A stretch of DNA of 36,872 bases, from assembly GCA_027622195.1 (NCBI GenBank), contig JAQBZO010000018.1:1-36872 (forward strand), written 5' to 3'. A program made the translations under genes and the position numbers. Origin of the DNA: Planctomycetota bacterium (GTDB taxonomy: Bacteria > Planctomycetota > Phycisphaerae > Phycisphaerales > SM1A02). The notes under the pieces are model-generated. The model did not search any database. It had not been told where the DNA came from and saw only the letters and a list, made by a program, of their open reading frames with translations. This document shows positions 8,200 to 16,761 of the stretch, one piece after another; within the stretch, counting starts at the first letter, position 1, and every line of letters starts with the position of its first letter.

Positions 8200-8638
8200 C
8201 CTTGAGTGGTGCGTACACCACGAGTTTGACTTCGACCGAGATCGGCGTGGGGAGCGCCAGAATCTCAAGCGTGGTGCGCGTGGGATTCGGAAAACCGAGA
8301 CCCGTGAAACACTCAGCCCAGATCTTGTTGTACATCGCGAAGTCGCGCTTCATGTGGGTGAGGTAGACGGTTGCATCCACCACGTCTTCCCACCGCGCGC
8401 CAGCATCTTCGACGACTGCGCGAGCGTTCGCGAAACAACTTCGACATTGCACTTCGATGTCCTCCGAGAGAACATGCCCCTCGGAATCCTGGACCACGCC
8501 AGGAATGATCTTGGTTCCGCGTGCGCGTGGGCCAACACCAGAGAGAAAAAGAAAGTCCCCCGCTCGCCTTGCGTGTGGATACACGCCCATTGGCTCGGGG
8601 GCTCTGGACGAATCATGTGCGGTCGAGTGAGTCGACAT
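8183..8638 (-). CDS. 2-aminomuconate deaminase (RidA/YjgF family)
   Basis: The 151-aa protein is a RidA-fold enzyme. The subgroup signature YPHARRAGDFLFLSGVGPR (20-38), followed by GTKIIPGV and QCRSCFANARAVVEDAG, matches 2-aminomuconate deaminases of nitrobenzoate and tryptophan pathways rather than generic imine deaminases. It would convert 2-aminomuconate to 4-oxalocrotonate plus ammonia, directly after the aldehyde dehydrogenase encoded at 9643-11103. The ATG at 8638 gives a normal length. The gene overlaps the formamidase start by 17 bases. A generic RidA role is the alternative, but the surrounding pathway makes the deaminase call likely. Confidence 0.9.
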   Translation of the reverse strand: MSTHSTAHDSSRAPEPMGVYPHARRAGDFLFLSGVGPRARGTKIIPGVVQDSEGHVLSEDIEVQCRSCFANARAVVEDAGARWEDVVDATVYLTHMKRDFAMYNKIWAECFTGLGFPNPTRTTLEILALPTPISVEVKLVVYAPLKDAARG

Positions 8639-8686
8639 GCAGGGCAGGATACGCCTCGCGCGCGCGACTCTTCAACGAAGATCACA

Positions 8687-9451
8687 TCAGCAAGCGCGAC
8701 GGCGACGTCCCTTGGACCAGAACGCGGCTGCGGCAAGGCAAGCCAACGATGCAGGCGCGGGGATGAACGACACGTTGTCGAGGCCGAATCCGCCTCCCGT
8801 GCCGTCGTCAGTCATTTCAATTGCCAGGTAGGCCATCGGCGATGCCGCGGCACTACCCAAAGTGAATGCCCACCCACGACCATTTTGAGTCGCCGGTGTG
8901 ACTCCTGTGAAACTCGCGCTGTTGAGCGTCTGCAAAACAGATCCGTCTGCCGCGTACGCGGTGATGACGAATTGCTCGGCGTGGTCGAGATCGTTGAGCA
9001 GCGCCGAAAACTCGGTGACCGTCTCTCCGGTGAACGAGATCAGCATCCGCCCAGTTGTTCGATTGAATCCATGTTCCTTATTGGCGCGGATGAAATAATT
9101 CCCGCCAAGACCTGAGTAGTCCATGTCCCACGAACTTGTCTCGCCGAGAAACTGGGTGGAGTACCCCGCGAGCCGGTAGCCAAGAACGCCGATCGTTTCA
9201 GTCGCTCCGTCGTTGTAATCCTCGAAGCGCAAACTTTGATCCGCAAGAAGGTCGTTTGATGTATCCCAGCCGAAGGTGAGACTTGTTCCGCCCACTTCGT
9301 ACAGCGTGTAGCGACTCAACAAGGAATCGTCACCGAGTCCACGAGCGACGGTGTCTTCAAAATCGACCGTTCCCGAAAACGCGAGCGATGCGACACCGAG
9401 GTTCATCAAAGTGAACGCAGCGGCACAAATGCTTAATTGATTCCTCTTCAT
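8687..9451 (-). CDS. Secreted protein with a PEP-CTERM-like C-terminus
   Basis: The 254-aa product begins MKRNQLSICAAAFTLMNLGV, a signal peptide, and ends with PAPAS, a hydrophobic helix (LACLAAAAFW) and an Arg cluster (GRRRR). That tripartite tail is the PEP-CTERM/exosortase sorting pattern with a Pro-Ala-Pro variant of the motif. The middle is beta-rich and Asp/Gly/Thr-rich and contains FGLDNVSF near the end, typical of extracellular beta-sandwich proteins. I chose the ATG at 9451 because GGAGGAGAG lies immediately upstream. The gene has a 191-base leader with a candidate promoter, so it may be transcribed separately although it lies between two catabolic genes. No enzymatic motif is seen. 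Confidence 0.85.
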   Translation of the reverse strand: MKRNQLSICAAAFTLMNLGVASLAFSGTVDFEDTVARGLGDDSLLSRYTLYEVGGTSLTFGWDTSNDLLADQSLRFEDYNDGATETIGVLGYRLAGYSTQFLGETSSWDMDYSGLGGNYFIRANKEHGFNRTTGRMLISFTGETVTEFSALLNDLDHAEQFVITAYAADGSVLQTLNSASFTGVTPATQNGRGWAFTLGSAAASPMAYLAIEMTDDGTGGGFGLDNVSFIPAPASLACLAAAAFWSKGRRRRAC

Positions 9452-9642
9452 CCTCTCCTCCATCGCCCTTTTCTGATGAGTTCCAAAAACATGGAACTCG
9501 ATCATCGGGAATGGGTTTCCCGACTTCTGAAAGATAGCACGCAACTGAGAAAAGTCGACAAAAAGTGGCAAAACACGCACAATTGCGGAACCGATCGTTC
9601 ACATCTTCCGAAAGATGCTGCCGATAACCACGGTTTGGGCGG
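9452..9642 (-). promoter_or_regulatory. Leader of the PEP-CTERM-like gene: candidate promoter and hairpins
   Basis: On the minus strand a candidate extended -10 (TGCTATCTT, TATCTT at 9536-9531) lies 19 bases after TTGTCG (9561-9556). The long spacer makes the -35 doubtful. The transcript leader would contain two perfect small inverted repeats: CGGGAA/TTCCCG at 9506-9522 and GTTCCA/TGGAAC at 9480-9497. A third, CATCTT/AAGATG at 9601-9616, lies just after the dehydrogenase stop but has no T tract. The strong GGAGGAGAG site for the downstream ATG is at its end. A promoter is likely; the positions are a visual guess. Confidence 0.4.
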
Positions 9643-11103
9643 CTACGCCTTCGACCGAGTCACCGACTTCGGCTCCGTGAAATGACGAAGGGCATCGTCT
9701 CCGCCCTCTCGACCGAGTCCAGATCGCTTGGTTCCGCCGAATGGGGTGCGTAAATCGCGCACCATCCAACAATTGTTCCACACAATGCCGACTTCGAGTG
9801 CGCGGGCGACTCGGTCAACGCGCGGTGCATCGCTCGACCAGATGGATGCGGCGAGTCCATACATGGAGTCATTCGCGATTTCGATCGCCTCGGGTTCATC
9901 CTTGAACTCGAGGAGTGAAACCACAGGTCCAAAGATCTCGTTCTGATTCGTCTTGCAATGGGATGGAAGACCAGCGAGGATCGTTGGCTCGACGAAGTAT
10001 CCGCCCTGGCACGATGCAGGAAGTGATTCGGGCGGAACGGCTCGGCCTCCGCACAACACACGCGCGCCAGCATCACGCGCGCATTGAATCGCAAGGAGCA
10101 CCTTATCTCGATGGACGCTTGAGACGAGTGCTCCCTGTTGTGTCGACGGACTCGTGGGATCTCCGCTACGAAGGGATGCGGTTCGCTCGATCAGCATCGA
10201 TGTGAATCGAGGAGCGATGGATCGTTCCACAACCACGCGCGAAGTACACAGGCAAATCTGCCCCTGATTTCGGAATGCGGACTGAACGACTCCATCGGCC
10301 GCCGCCTCAAGGTTTGCATCGGCAAACACAATCGCCGCATTCTTGCCACCCATCTCGAGGGCGACACGTTTGAAAAGTGGCGCCGTGGTGCGGGCAATCG
10401 ATTCACCCACCGAGGTGCTGCCGGTAAAACTCAACACAGGAATGTTTGGATGTGCAACGATGGCGCTCCCCACGACTGCGCCGAGCCCATGCACAATGTT
10501 GAGGACCCCTGGTGGAACTCCTGCCTCGATCGCGAGTCGACCGACCATCCAGGCGGTGACCGGAGTGACCTCGCTCGGCTTGCTGACAACCGTGCACCCT
10601 GCCGCGAGAGCGGGCGCGATTTTCCAAGTGAAGAGATAGAGCGGCAGGTTCCAGGGAGAGATGCACCCCGCGATTCCAGCGCCCTCGCGAATGACAAGGC
10701 TCTCGCTCTGATCGTTCTCAAGGCGTTCTTCAAAACCAAAACGCGATGCACATTCGGCGAAGAAGCGAAAGTTCGCTGCAGCGCGGGGGACTTCCACTTC
10801 GCGCGCGAGCGTGATGGGCTTCCCACTGTTGCGGCATTCCGCTGCGGCGAGCAACTCAACATCTCGCTCGATCAAGTCGGCGAGACGATGCAACAATGCT
10901 CCTCTTTCTGTCGGAGACTTCGCACGCCACGAAGGAAGTGCTCGAGCCGCTGCCGCGACCGCGCGGTCGACATCCGCCGAGGTTCCCGACGCGACTTGTC
11001 CGATGGACGACCCTGTTGCGGGGTTGATGAGTTCAATCCACTCTGCCGACGATGCGTCGAATCGACCATCGATGAAGTGAGTGATCTGGAGTGGCTCGTT
11101 CAC
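9643..11103 (-). CDS. 2-aminomuconate 6-semialdehyde dehydrogenase
   Basis: The 486-aa NAD-dependent aldehyde dehydrogenase would oxidise 2-aminomuconate 6-semialdehyde, the ACMSD product, to 2-aminomuconate. It has the Rossmann segment SKPSEVTPVTA (174-184), FTGSTSVG (226-233), the general base E250 in ALEMGGKN, the catalytic C284 in GQICLCTSR, and N152 in ISPWNLPLYL. GQ-x-CLC is characteristic of the hydroxymuconic/aminomuconic semialdehyde dehydrogenase branch (ALDH8A1-like). The start is a GTG at 11103, 18 bases after the transporter gene. Other ALDH substrates cannot be ruled out from sequence, but the pathway context is strong. Confidence 0.93.
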   Translation of the reverse strand: MNEPLQITHFIDGRFDASSAEWIELINPATGSSIGQVASGTSADVDRAVAAAARALPSWRAKSPTERGALLHRLADLIERDVELLAAAECRNSGKPITLAREVEVPRAAANFRFFAECASRFGFEERLENDQSESLVIREGAGIAGCISPWNLPLYLFTWKIAPALAAGCTVVSKPSEVTPVTAWMVGRLAIEAGVPPGVLNIVHGLGAVVGSAIVAHPNIPVLSFTGSTSVGESIARTTAPLFKRVALEMGGKNAAIVFADANLEAAADGVVQSAFRNQGQICLCTSRVVVERSIAPRFTSMLIERTASLRSGDPTSPSTQQGALVSSVHRDKVLLAIQCARDAGARVLCGGRAVPPESLPASCQGGYFVEPTILAGLPSHCKTNQNEIFGPVVSLLEFKDEPEAIEIANDSMYGLAASIWSSDAPRVDRVARALEVGIVWNNCWMVRDLRTPFGGTKRSGLGREGGDDALRHFTEPKSVTRSKA

Positions 11104-11121
11104 AACGAAAGAGTACCGCCG

Positions 11122-12084
11122 TCAATCGCCGGGGTCGCTCGCGGCTTGAGCAAGATCGCGTGACCCCTTCCCCTTGGCGGTCAACATGATCGCCGCTCCT
11201 CCAATCGCGACAACGCCCCCGAACCACTGCAGTGGAGTGAGTCGTTCTTGGAACACTTGCAAACTGATCGCGCTCACCAGAAACGGCTGCAGTTGAAGCA
11301 CGCCGCTGGTCACGCTGACTCCAAGTCGGGCGATGCTGATGTAGTAGAAGACGTGGCCGACCGTAATGCCGATGAATGCCGCGATGCCGAGCAACCAGAG
11401 GTCGCGCTCGGAGAGATCGACGATGGCCATCCCTGAATCTTTTCCCATCACCAACATAATGAGGATGAGCCCGATCGCTGTTTGCTGGGCAATGACGGCG
11501 AAGGCTGTGATGGGATGATCGCGCTGCATCCACTTGCGGACGAAGATGCCATAGCACGCGTAACCGACGGCGCTACCGAGCGCATAGAGGACACCGTTCA
11601 GGCTCGCACCAGTCCATTCGATATTGCCGCCGAGGAGGACGGGAAGCACTCCGATCAACACAAGAGACACTCCACCGATGAAACGCGGTGTTCTCATCAC
11701 CCCGCGCTCAGCGGGAAACATCATCCACGCCAGAATCGCAACGAACACAAGTTGCGTGCGAAGACAGAATGTCACCAGTCCGGGATTGAGTTCCACGAAC
11801 GCGGCGGTAAAGCAACTTTGTCCCACGACATTCGCGACACTTGGCCAGAATGCATCGCGAAAGATTCCACGGCGTACTCCTTCTCGCTTCCAAGTCCAAA
11901 TGAGCCATGGCAGCCAGAAGAGCGCGCTCGCTCCGTAACGCCATCCATTGTTCGACCATGGATCAACGCGCGGCCCGAGGTCACGCAGAATGATCGGCAC
12001 GATGCTCCACCCGAGGAGCGCGAGCACGACGGTGAGCACTCCGAACCAGCGCGAATGGCTAGTTTCCCGCGAGACGTCCCCCAT
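11122..12084 (-). CDS. EamA/DMT-family transporter
   Basis: The 320-aa product is a polytopic inner-membrane protein with about ten hydrophobic segments arranged as two EamA repeats. Segments include WFGVLTVVLALLGWSIVPIIL at 13-33 and the paired LGVSVTSGVLQLQPF in the second half. The substrate is not visible in the sequence. Between the SDR gene (26-base overlap at 12059-12084) and the semialdehyde dehydrogenase gene (18-base gap), it may move tryptophan, kynurenine or a pathway intermediate; this is inference. Members of the family are often exporters of amino acids or metabolites. Confidence 0.93.
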   Translation of the reverse strand: MGDVSRETSHSRWFGVLTVVLALLGWSIVPIILRDLGPRVDPWSNNGWRYGASALFWLPWLIWTWKREGVRRGIFRDAFWPSVANVVGQSCFTAAFVELNPGLVTFCLRTQLVFVAILAWMMFPAERGVMRTPRFIGGVSLVLIGVLPVLLGGNIEWTGASLNGVLYALGSAVGYACYGIFVRKWMQRDHPITAFAVIAQQTAIGLILIMLVMGKDSGMAIVDLSERDLWLLGIAAFIGITVGHVFYYISIARLGVSVTSGVLQLQPFLVSAISLQVFQERLTPLQWFGGVVAIGGAAIMLTAKGKGSRDLAQAASDPGD

Positions 12085-12859
12085 CCACCGGAAGATTCAC
12101 ACCATTCACATAACTTGCAGCGGGACTCGAGAGAAAGAGGACTGCAGCTGCGATTTCTTCTGCTTCACCGAGTCGACCGGCGGGAATCGTTGCGACTGCA
12201 TCGCGTGTGATTTGTTCTTCGGTGCTCCCAGCGCGATCTGCCTTGCCCTTGAAAAGGCTCGCGAGTCGGGCGGTTGCTGTATAGCCAGGCAAGACGGTGT
12301 TCGATGTAATCCCAAATGGGGCGAGTTCCGATGCAAGACTGCGACTCCAGTTCGCCACGGCGGCGCGAATTGTGTTTGAAACACCAAGTCCCTTGATCGG
12401 TGTCACCACACTCGTCGAAGCGATGTTCACAATGCGACCGTAACCCGCTGCGCGCATGCCAGGCGCGAAGGCTCGCACGAGTGCTTGCCCAGAGAGGAGA
12501 TGCATCTCGAACGCTTTCGCGTAGTCGGTTGGATTCGCATCGACTGCGAATCCGGCGGCGGGTCCACCCGTATTGTGGATCAGAATATGAATCGTGCGCG
12601 ATGCAGCGATCGCATCGGCTGCTTGTTGCACAGCAGTCCACGATGCGTAGTCCACGCAGGATGTGCCGTGCTTCTGTCCCGCTTTGCAAGGAAGTTCGTT
12701 CAACGCCTTGGCGAGTCCTTCGTCGTTGCGACCCGCGAGAATCACCGAGGCACCAGCTTGAGCGAGCGCGATGGCGCAGGCGCGACCGATCCCCTGCGTG
12801 GCGCCGCCGATGAATGCAACGCGACCGGCTAAAGAGAAACACTCAGGGAAGGAATCCAT
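12059..12859 (-). CDS. Divergent short-chain dehydrogenase/reductase lacking the catalytic Tyr-Lys pair
   Basis: The 266-aa protein has the SDR Rossmann fold: the cofactor motif FIGGATQGIGRA (17-27), NTGG in place of NNAG at 96-99, IVNIAS (143-148) with the structural Ser, and the C-terminal VNGVNLPVDGG. At the YxxxK position, 13 residues after S148, the sequence is S161-N-T-I-R165, so both Tyr and Lys are replaced. This pattern is known in a BKR-like SDR subgroup with an imperfect catalytic tetrad. It lies in the catabolic run, 11 bases after dCMP deaminase and overlapping the transporter by 26 bases. No standard tryptophan-pathway step needs it, so its substrate is unknown. Confidence 0.9.
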   Translation of the reverse strand: MDSFPECFSLAGRVAFIGGATQGIGRACAIALAQAGASVILAGRNDEGLAKALNELPCKAGQKHGTSCVDYASWTAVQQAADAIAASRTIHILIHNTGGPAAGFAVDANPTDYAKAFEMHLLSGQALVRAFAPGMRAAGYGRIVNIASTSVVTPIKGLGVSNTIRAAVANWSRSLASELAPFGITSNTVLPGYTATARLASLFKGKADRAGSTEEQITRDAVATIPAGRLGEAEEIAAAVLFLSSPAASYVNGVNLPVDGGRLAGN

Positions 12860-12870
12860 AGTTCGCCATG

Positions 12871-13356
12871 CTAGACACGCGATGGCAATCCAGGCGTCGC
12901 GCCATCGCGCGAATAGGTGATGTACCCCACGCCAGCCTCACCGAAGAGCATCGTTGCTTTCTCAATGCTCGCGAGCCACACCTCATCCATCTGCGTCTCG
13001 ATGTCATAACAGACCACCTCACGAAGTCCTGCTTGGATGATGGCGAGTGAGCACGCCACGCAGGGTGAGAATGTGGTGTACACCGTGCAACCGTTTGGCG
13101 ATGCGCCGTGCCGCGCGCAGGTCAATATCGCGTTCAGTTCGGCGTGGCATGTGAGTTCGTATTTCGCAGGACGCTCAAGGCGTTCTGGATGATCGTGCAC
13201 ACCTTGCGGCAATCCGTTGTAGCCCGTCGAGACGATTCGACGCGATGGAGCGACAATCACAGCGCCCACTCCGCGTGATAAATCCTTGCTCCACGATCCA
13301 ATCTCGAGGGCGAGTCGAAGAAATCGACGATCCCACTTCTCACCATGTGTGCTCAC
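12871..13356 (-). CDS. dCMP/cytidine deaminase-family zinc enzyme
   Basis: The 161-aa protein has the cytidine-deaminase zinc signature: CHAELNAI (His and catalytic Glu) and SPCVACSLAI (PCxxC). It also has the GYNGLPQGVHDHPER stretch typical of dCMP deaminases (ComEB-like). It probably deaminates dCMP to dUMP for thymidylate synthesis. The start is a GTG at 13356 that overlaps the protease stop as GTGA, so the two are translationally coupled. The C-terminal tail (about 20 residues, GVGYITYSRDG) is not part of the zinc site. Other CDA-fold substrates are possible. Confidence 0.92.
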   Translation of the reverse strand: MSTHGEKWDRRFLRLALEIGSWSKDLSRGVGAVIVAPSRRIVSTGYNGLPQGVHDHPERLERPAKYELTCHAELNAILTCARHGASPNGCTVYTTFSPCVACSLAIIQAGLREVVCYDIETQMDEVWLASIEKATMLFGEAGVGYITYSRDGATPGLPSRV

Positions 13357-15725
13357 TCTGATACTCCTTCGTGTTGCGGTTCACCAGCGGCAGCGGCGTC
13401 ACCATTCTGATCGGACTTGGGTGCTTCTGCTTCAACACGAGAAAGGATAAGCGAGCCGAGGAGGATGTTCGCTGGAGCATCGACCGCAGACAATTCGATC
13501 GATTGTTCACCGGTCAAGAGCAGCACCGTGCCCAGTCGAGTCCTCTGAACATCGCCACGACGACCAGTCCGATGAATCTCTGCAGCAATCTCTGCAGTTC
13601 CTGCGCGAACGCGAATCGACTCGTCGGTCGCTGCGCGTCCTCGTAACTGATAGAGCACTTCCACGATATAGGTTCCCTTGGACTCCACTCGCACCTGCCA
13701 TCGGAGCGCATCGGATTGTTCTCGAAATCCGCTCGCGCTCCCAGTGCCGCGATCTGGATCAATGCGATAGCGCATGGACGCTCCGCTCAAACCGGCGACT
13801 CCCGCGTGAAGGGCTGTCTGCCCAGTGGCGTTGATGGAGATCGGAACGACATCATGCATGAGTGGATCGATCGGTTCCTTCGTGGCGATCCGAGCGCGCA
13901 TTGTGTCAATCGACTGCGCCACGCGAGCGCTCTCGAGTGCATAGGTGCGAGTGCGGTCCACTCTCGCGATGTTGAGTCCAACGACCTTGCCGTCAAGATC
14001 GAGAAGCGGTCCACCCATTTCATGTGCTGTCAACAACGAGTCGTGCTGAATCACACTTCCAAATCCACTGGGCCTTCGGCTCGATGGAAAGAGTCGCGTG
14101 GATGGTGACGGACCACGACCCCGAGGCCGCTCTGTCGGACGCGCGGTCAATTCAACCCGCATCGCCGTTCGCCACAAGGTGATGTGCAGCGGAGCACCAA
14201 TGGCGCGGCGACGCACCAACTCTCCCAGTTCGGCTTGCGATGGCACTTGCTCACCATCGATGGCGAGGACCACATCTCCAACACGAATGCTCGCTCCTTC
14301 TGCTGTACTGCCTGGAGTCAGCTGCTCGACCACAATGCCAGATGGTGCGTTGCTTCCCTGAAGTTCTGCCGCCGAAGCGGCGCGAACACCCACTCCAAGA
14401 AACGGAGCCGTGATGTCGCGACGACTCGTCTCATGTCCATTCACTGAACAGACTCCAAGCGCCATCGGAACTCCATCTGGAGCAGGGCTCAACAACATGG
14501 CCCCGAGCTCTGGAGTCACGCCACTTTGAAACTGAATGGATTGGTGTCCCAATTCGCCTGTTCGCAAGAGAGCGAGATCGAGCGCGCCATCGACCGCTAT
14601 CGCCTCAGCACGGACGACGACTCCATCGGGCATCGTGACGTCGATCGCCGTAAGATCGCTTGGAAGTTCTGATCGCTTCGTCAACACCGTTCCCTCGGAA
14701 TCGATGATGGTTCCAAGCGCCGTCGCCCGACTGTCGACAAGAATGACCACGATCGACATCATCGCTTCTTGGCATGCGGACGCGAGCGCTTCAAGCATGG
14801 CGGAGGACTCTCTCCCGATCTGGTCGTACTCCGATTGGTCGGGAAAGAGTGTCGGTCGATCCCTTTGATTCTCATCAGGAGGATCCGTCTCGCTCGCAGC
14901 CGTCCCGACGATGGTAGGCATTTCCCCGCTCGATTCTGGTGGTTGTGCACCCACTTGCGGATCAGTCGGCTTCGATGATGCATTCCAATTGGAAGGCAGC
15001 GCGCTCTTCATCCAATCCATCTTGGTCTGGATGAACTCCATACTTGTTGCTTGCGCATTCCAAGGTTCCGCTCCCGCGGTCGAGATCACTCCGACAAGAT
15101 CGCCCTCAATCGAAAAGACGCCGCCGCCCGAATCGCCGCCTGCGAAAGGAGAATCGACAGCGATCATCAGATCATCTTGTCCGAGGAGTCGTCCCATTCT
15201 CATCGCGGGAGCCATCCACTGCTCTTTTTCAGTGCCGTAGGTGTGACCGAATGAACAGATCCAGTGTCCTCGCTCGAATAATTTTGGAGAGACCATCTTC
15301 GCCGCCGGCCACACGCGGTCACTCGGCTTGAACCGAATGAGTCCACAGTCGCGGGTGCCGTCGAAGATCATCCCAGCCGTCATCCCTTGCGTGGTCGTGC
15401 CATCTTCAAAGGTGATCGTCATGCGTCGTCCCGGCTCATCGCCGACATGGCCCGCCGTCAGAATCCATCCTTCACTCTCAATCACCGTGCCACTCCCCGA
15501 ACTTCCAGTCATGCCGCGACTTGGTCGAAAATGAAGGGCGACTTGTGTGGGTCGGCATTTGGATGCGACCTCTCGAAGGCGAGCTTCGAGTTGCTTCGCT
15601 TCGTCGGTACTGCGAATCGCGGAAGACTTCTCGGCGGTAGGGGCATCTTGCGCCCACGCCAACGGAGTCAGGATCGCGATCAAAGCCGTAGCGCAAGCCA
15701 ACTTGCCAACACGAATCATGTCCAT
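13353..15725 (-). CDS. Secreted two-domain trypsin-like protease with embedded PDZ and C-terminal beta domain
   Basis: The 790-aa product begins with a signal peptide ending AWAQDA. Residue numbers count from the ATG at 15725; a TTG at 15731 and an ATG at 15719 are alternatives. The first protease domain (about 65-240) has an intact triad: H93 in LTAGHV, D126 in RDCGLI, S199 in GGDSGGG. A second trypsin-like domain (about 320-590) has TKRS where TAGH is expected and EMGGP where the Ser loop is expected, so it is inactive; the Asp in LDLALL remains. A PDZ domain (about 445-530, FLGVGV to LWRTAM) is inserted before that loop. The C-terminal 150 residues form a beta-sandwich-like domain. It is coupled to the dCMP deaminase gene by GTGA. 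Confidence 0.9.
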   Translation of the reverse strand: MDMIRVGKLACATALIAILTPLAWAQDAPTAEKSSAIRSTDEAKQLEARLREVASKCRPTQVALHFRPSRGMTGSSGSGTVIESEGWILTAGHVGDEPGRRMTITFEDGTTTQGMTAGMIFDGTRDCGLIRFKPSDRVWPAAKMVSPKLFERGHWICSFGHTYGTEKEQWMAPAMRMGRLLGQDDLMIAVDSPFAGGDSGGGVFSIEGDLVGVISTAGAEPWNAQATSMEFIQTKMDWMKSALPSNWNASSKPTDPQVGAQPPESSGEMPTIVGTAASETDPPDENQRDRPTLFPDQSEYDQIGRESSAMLEALASACQEAMMSIVVILVDSRATALGTIIDSEGTVLTKRSELPSDLTAIDVTMPDGVVVRAEAIAVDGALDLALLRTGELGHQSIQFQSGVTPELGAMLLSPAPDGVPMALGVCSVNGHETSRRDITAPFLGVGVRAASAAELQGSNAPSGIVVEQLTPGSTAEGASIRVGDVVLAIDGEQVPSQAELGELVRRRAIGAPLHITLWRTAMRVELTARPTERPRGRGPSPSTRLFPSSRRPSGFGSVIQHDSLLTAHEMGGPLLDLDGKVVGLNIARVDRTRTYALESARVAQSIDTMRARIATKEPIDPLMHDVVPISINATGQTALHAGVAGLSGASMRYRIDPDRGTGSASGFREQSDALRWQVRVESKGTYIVEVLYQLRGRAATDESIRVRAGTAEIAAEIHRTGRRGDVQRTRLGTVLLLTGEQSIELSAVDAPANILLGSLILSRVEAEAPKSDQNGDAAAAGEPQHEGVSE

Positions 15726-15752
15726 ACACAAAGCGTAGCGGTCGAAGACGGG

Positions 15753-16661
15753 CTAGATATCTCGATTCGGCGCGGTTGCGGAAGAATCAATTCGAAGCGG
15801 GAATCCGCCCGGCGCAGCATCCAAGACCAATTGAAGGTCTTCCAGACGCTGAGCAATCATTCCCATGCTCTCGCATCGATCGGCTGGTTGCGGCTCAACG
15901 CAATCGAGAATGATCTTGCCAAGGAGCGGATGCACCGTTTGGTTTCGCACTTGCGGAGGATCAGGGCGGCGAAGGCTCGCCGTTGGAATCGCGGTCACCG
16001 CACCGTCGGCCGTGCCCGGTGGGACAACGGTCGGGATGACATCGCGCACCACCGTCCAATACATGGTGGCACCAAAGTTATAGATGTCGGTGACCGGAGT
16101 GATCGCTTCACGGTGACCCTGTTCGGGCGCGATGTACCCAGGAGTGCCCTGAATGCGCTTCTTCTTTTCGCCATTCGCACAAGCCTGTCCAAGATCGATC
16201 ACCTTCACGCCGTCCGAAGTGATCATGATGTTGTTGGGCTTCATGTCGGCATGGACAAAACCCTTCTGGTGCATGTGCGCGAGTCCGCGTGCAACGCGAG
16301 CGAAAATCCGAACGACCTGCGCATTACTTTCAATCGGTAGGTGGTCGAGGCTCTCTCCATCGATGAACTCCATGAGGAGCCCCACCTCGACGCGCTTCCA
16401 AAACTTCAGTCCGTCTTTCGAGCGGAACACTTGTTTCACGCTGCGAAGTGCAGGGTGATCCAGTTTGGAACCGATGGCGTACTCCTGTTCCACTTGGACC
16501 AGCCATCGATCGTCCTTGTCGGTCGACTCGAGGCGGACATGTTTGAGCGTAAACACTTCCCGCGTCCGAGGATCCTGCACCGCGTACAGCACCGACCTCG
16601 CCCCCGTTCCGATTTGGGCGATCATCTTTTGGCCGAACATTTCGTTTGTAAAAACGCTCAC
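15753..16661 (-). CDS. Serine/threonine protein kinase
   Basis: The 302-aa protein is a complete Hanks-type kinase domain without a membrane span, so it is probably cytosolic. It has the glycine loop IGTGARSVLYAV (about 17-28), the ATP lysine K40 in FTLKHVR, the catalytic loop HADMKPNN (D139), DLG at 156-158 in place of DFG, and GTPGYIAPEQ. The Arg of HRD is Ala, so it is a non-RD kinase and may not need activation-loop phosphorylation. I chose a GTG at 16661; an ATG at 16640 is an alternative. The longer frame upstream overlaps the neighbouring gene. It lies 28 bases upstream of the protease gene. Confidence 0.88.
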   Translation of the reverse strand: MSVFTNEMFGQKMIAQIGTGARSVLYAVQDPRTREVFTLKHVRLESTDKDDRWLVQVEQEYAIGSKLDHPALRSVKQVFRSKDGLKFWKRVEVGLLMEFIDGESLDHLPIESNAQVVRIFARVARGLAHMHQKGFVHADMKPNNIMITSDGVKVIDLGQACANGEKKKRIQGTPGYIAPEQGHREAITPVTDIYNFGATMYWTVVRDVIPTVVPPGTADGAVTAIPTASLRRPDPPQVRNQTVHPLLGKIILDCVEPQPADRCESMGMIAQRLEDLQLVLDAAPGGFPLRIDSSATAPNRDI

Positions 16662-16761
16662 TTGAAGTACCTGAAACACGACCGTCCAAGAAATCACCTT
16701 GGATTCGATCCCCAACCATGATGAAGTCGCCCGGAATGGGCGAAAGAAATGAGTTTGAAGA

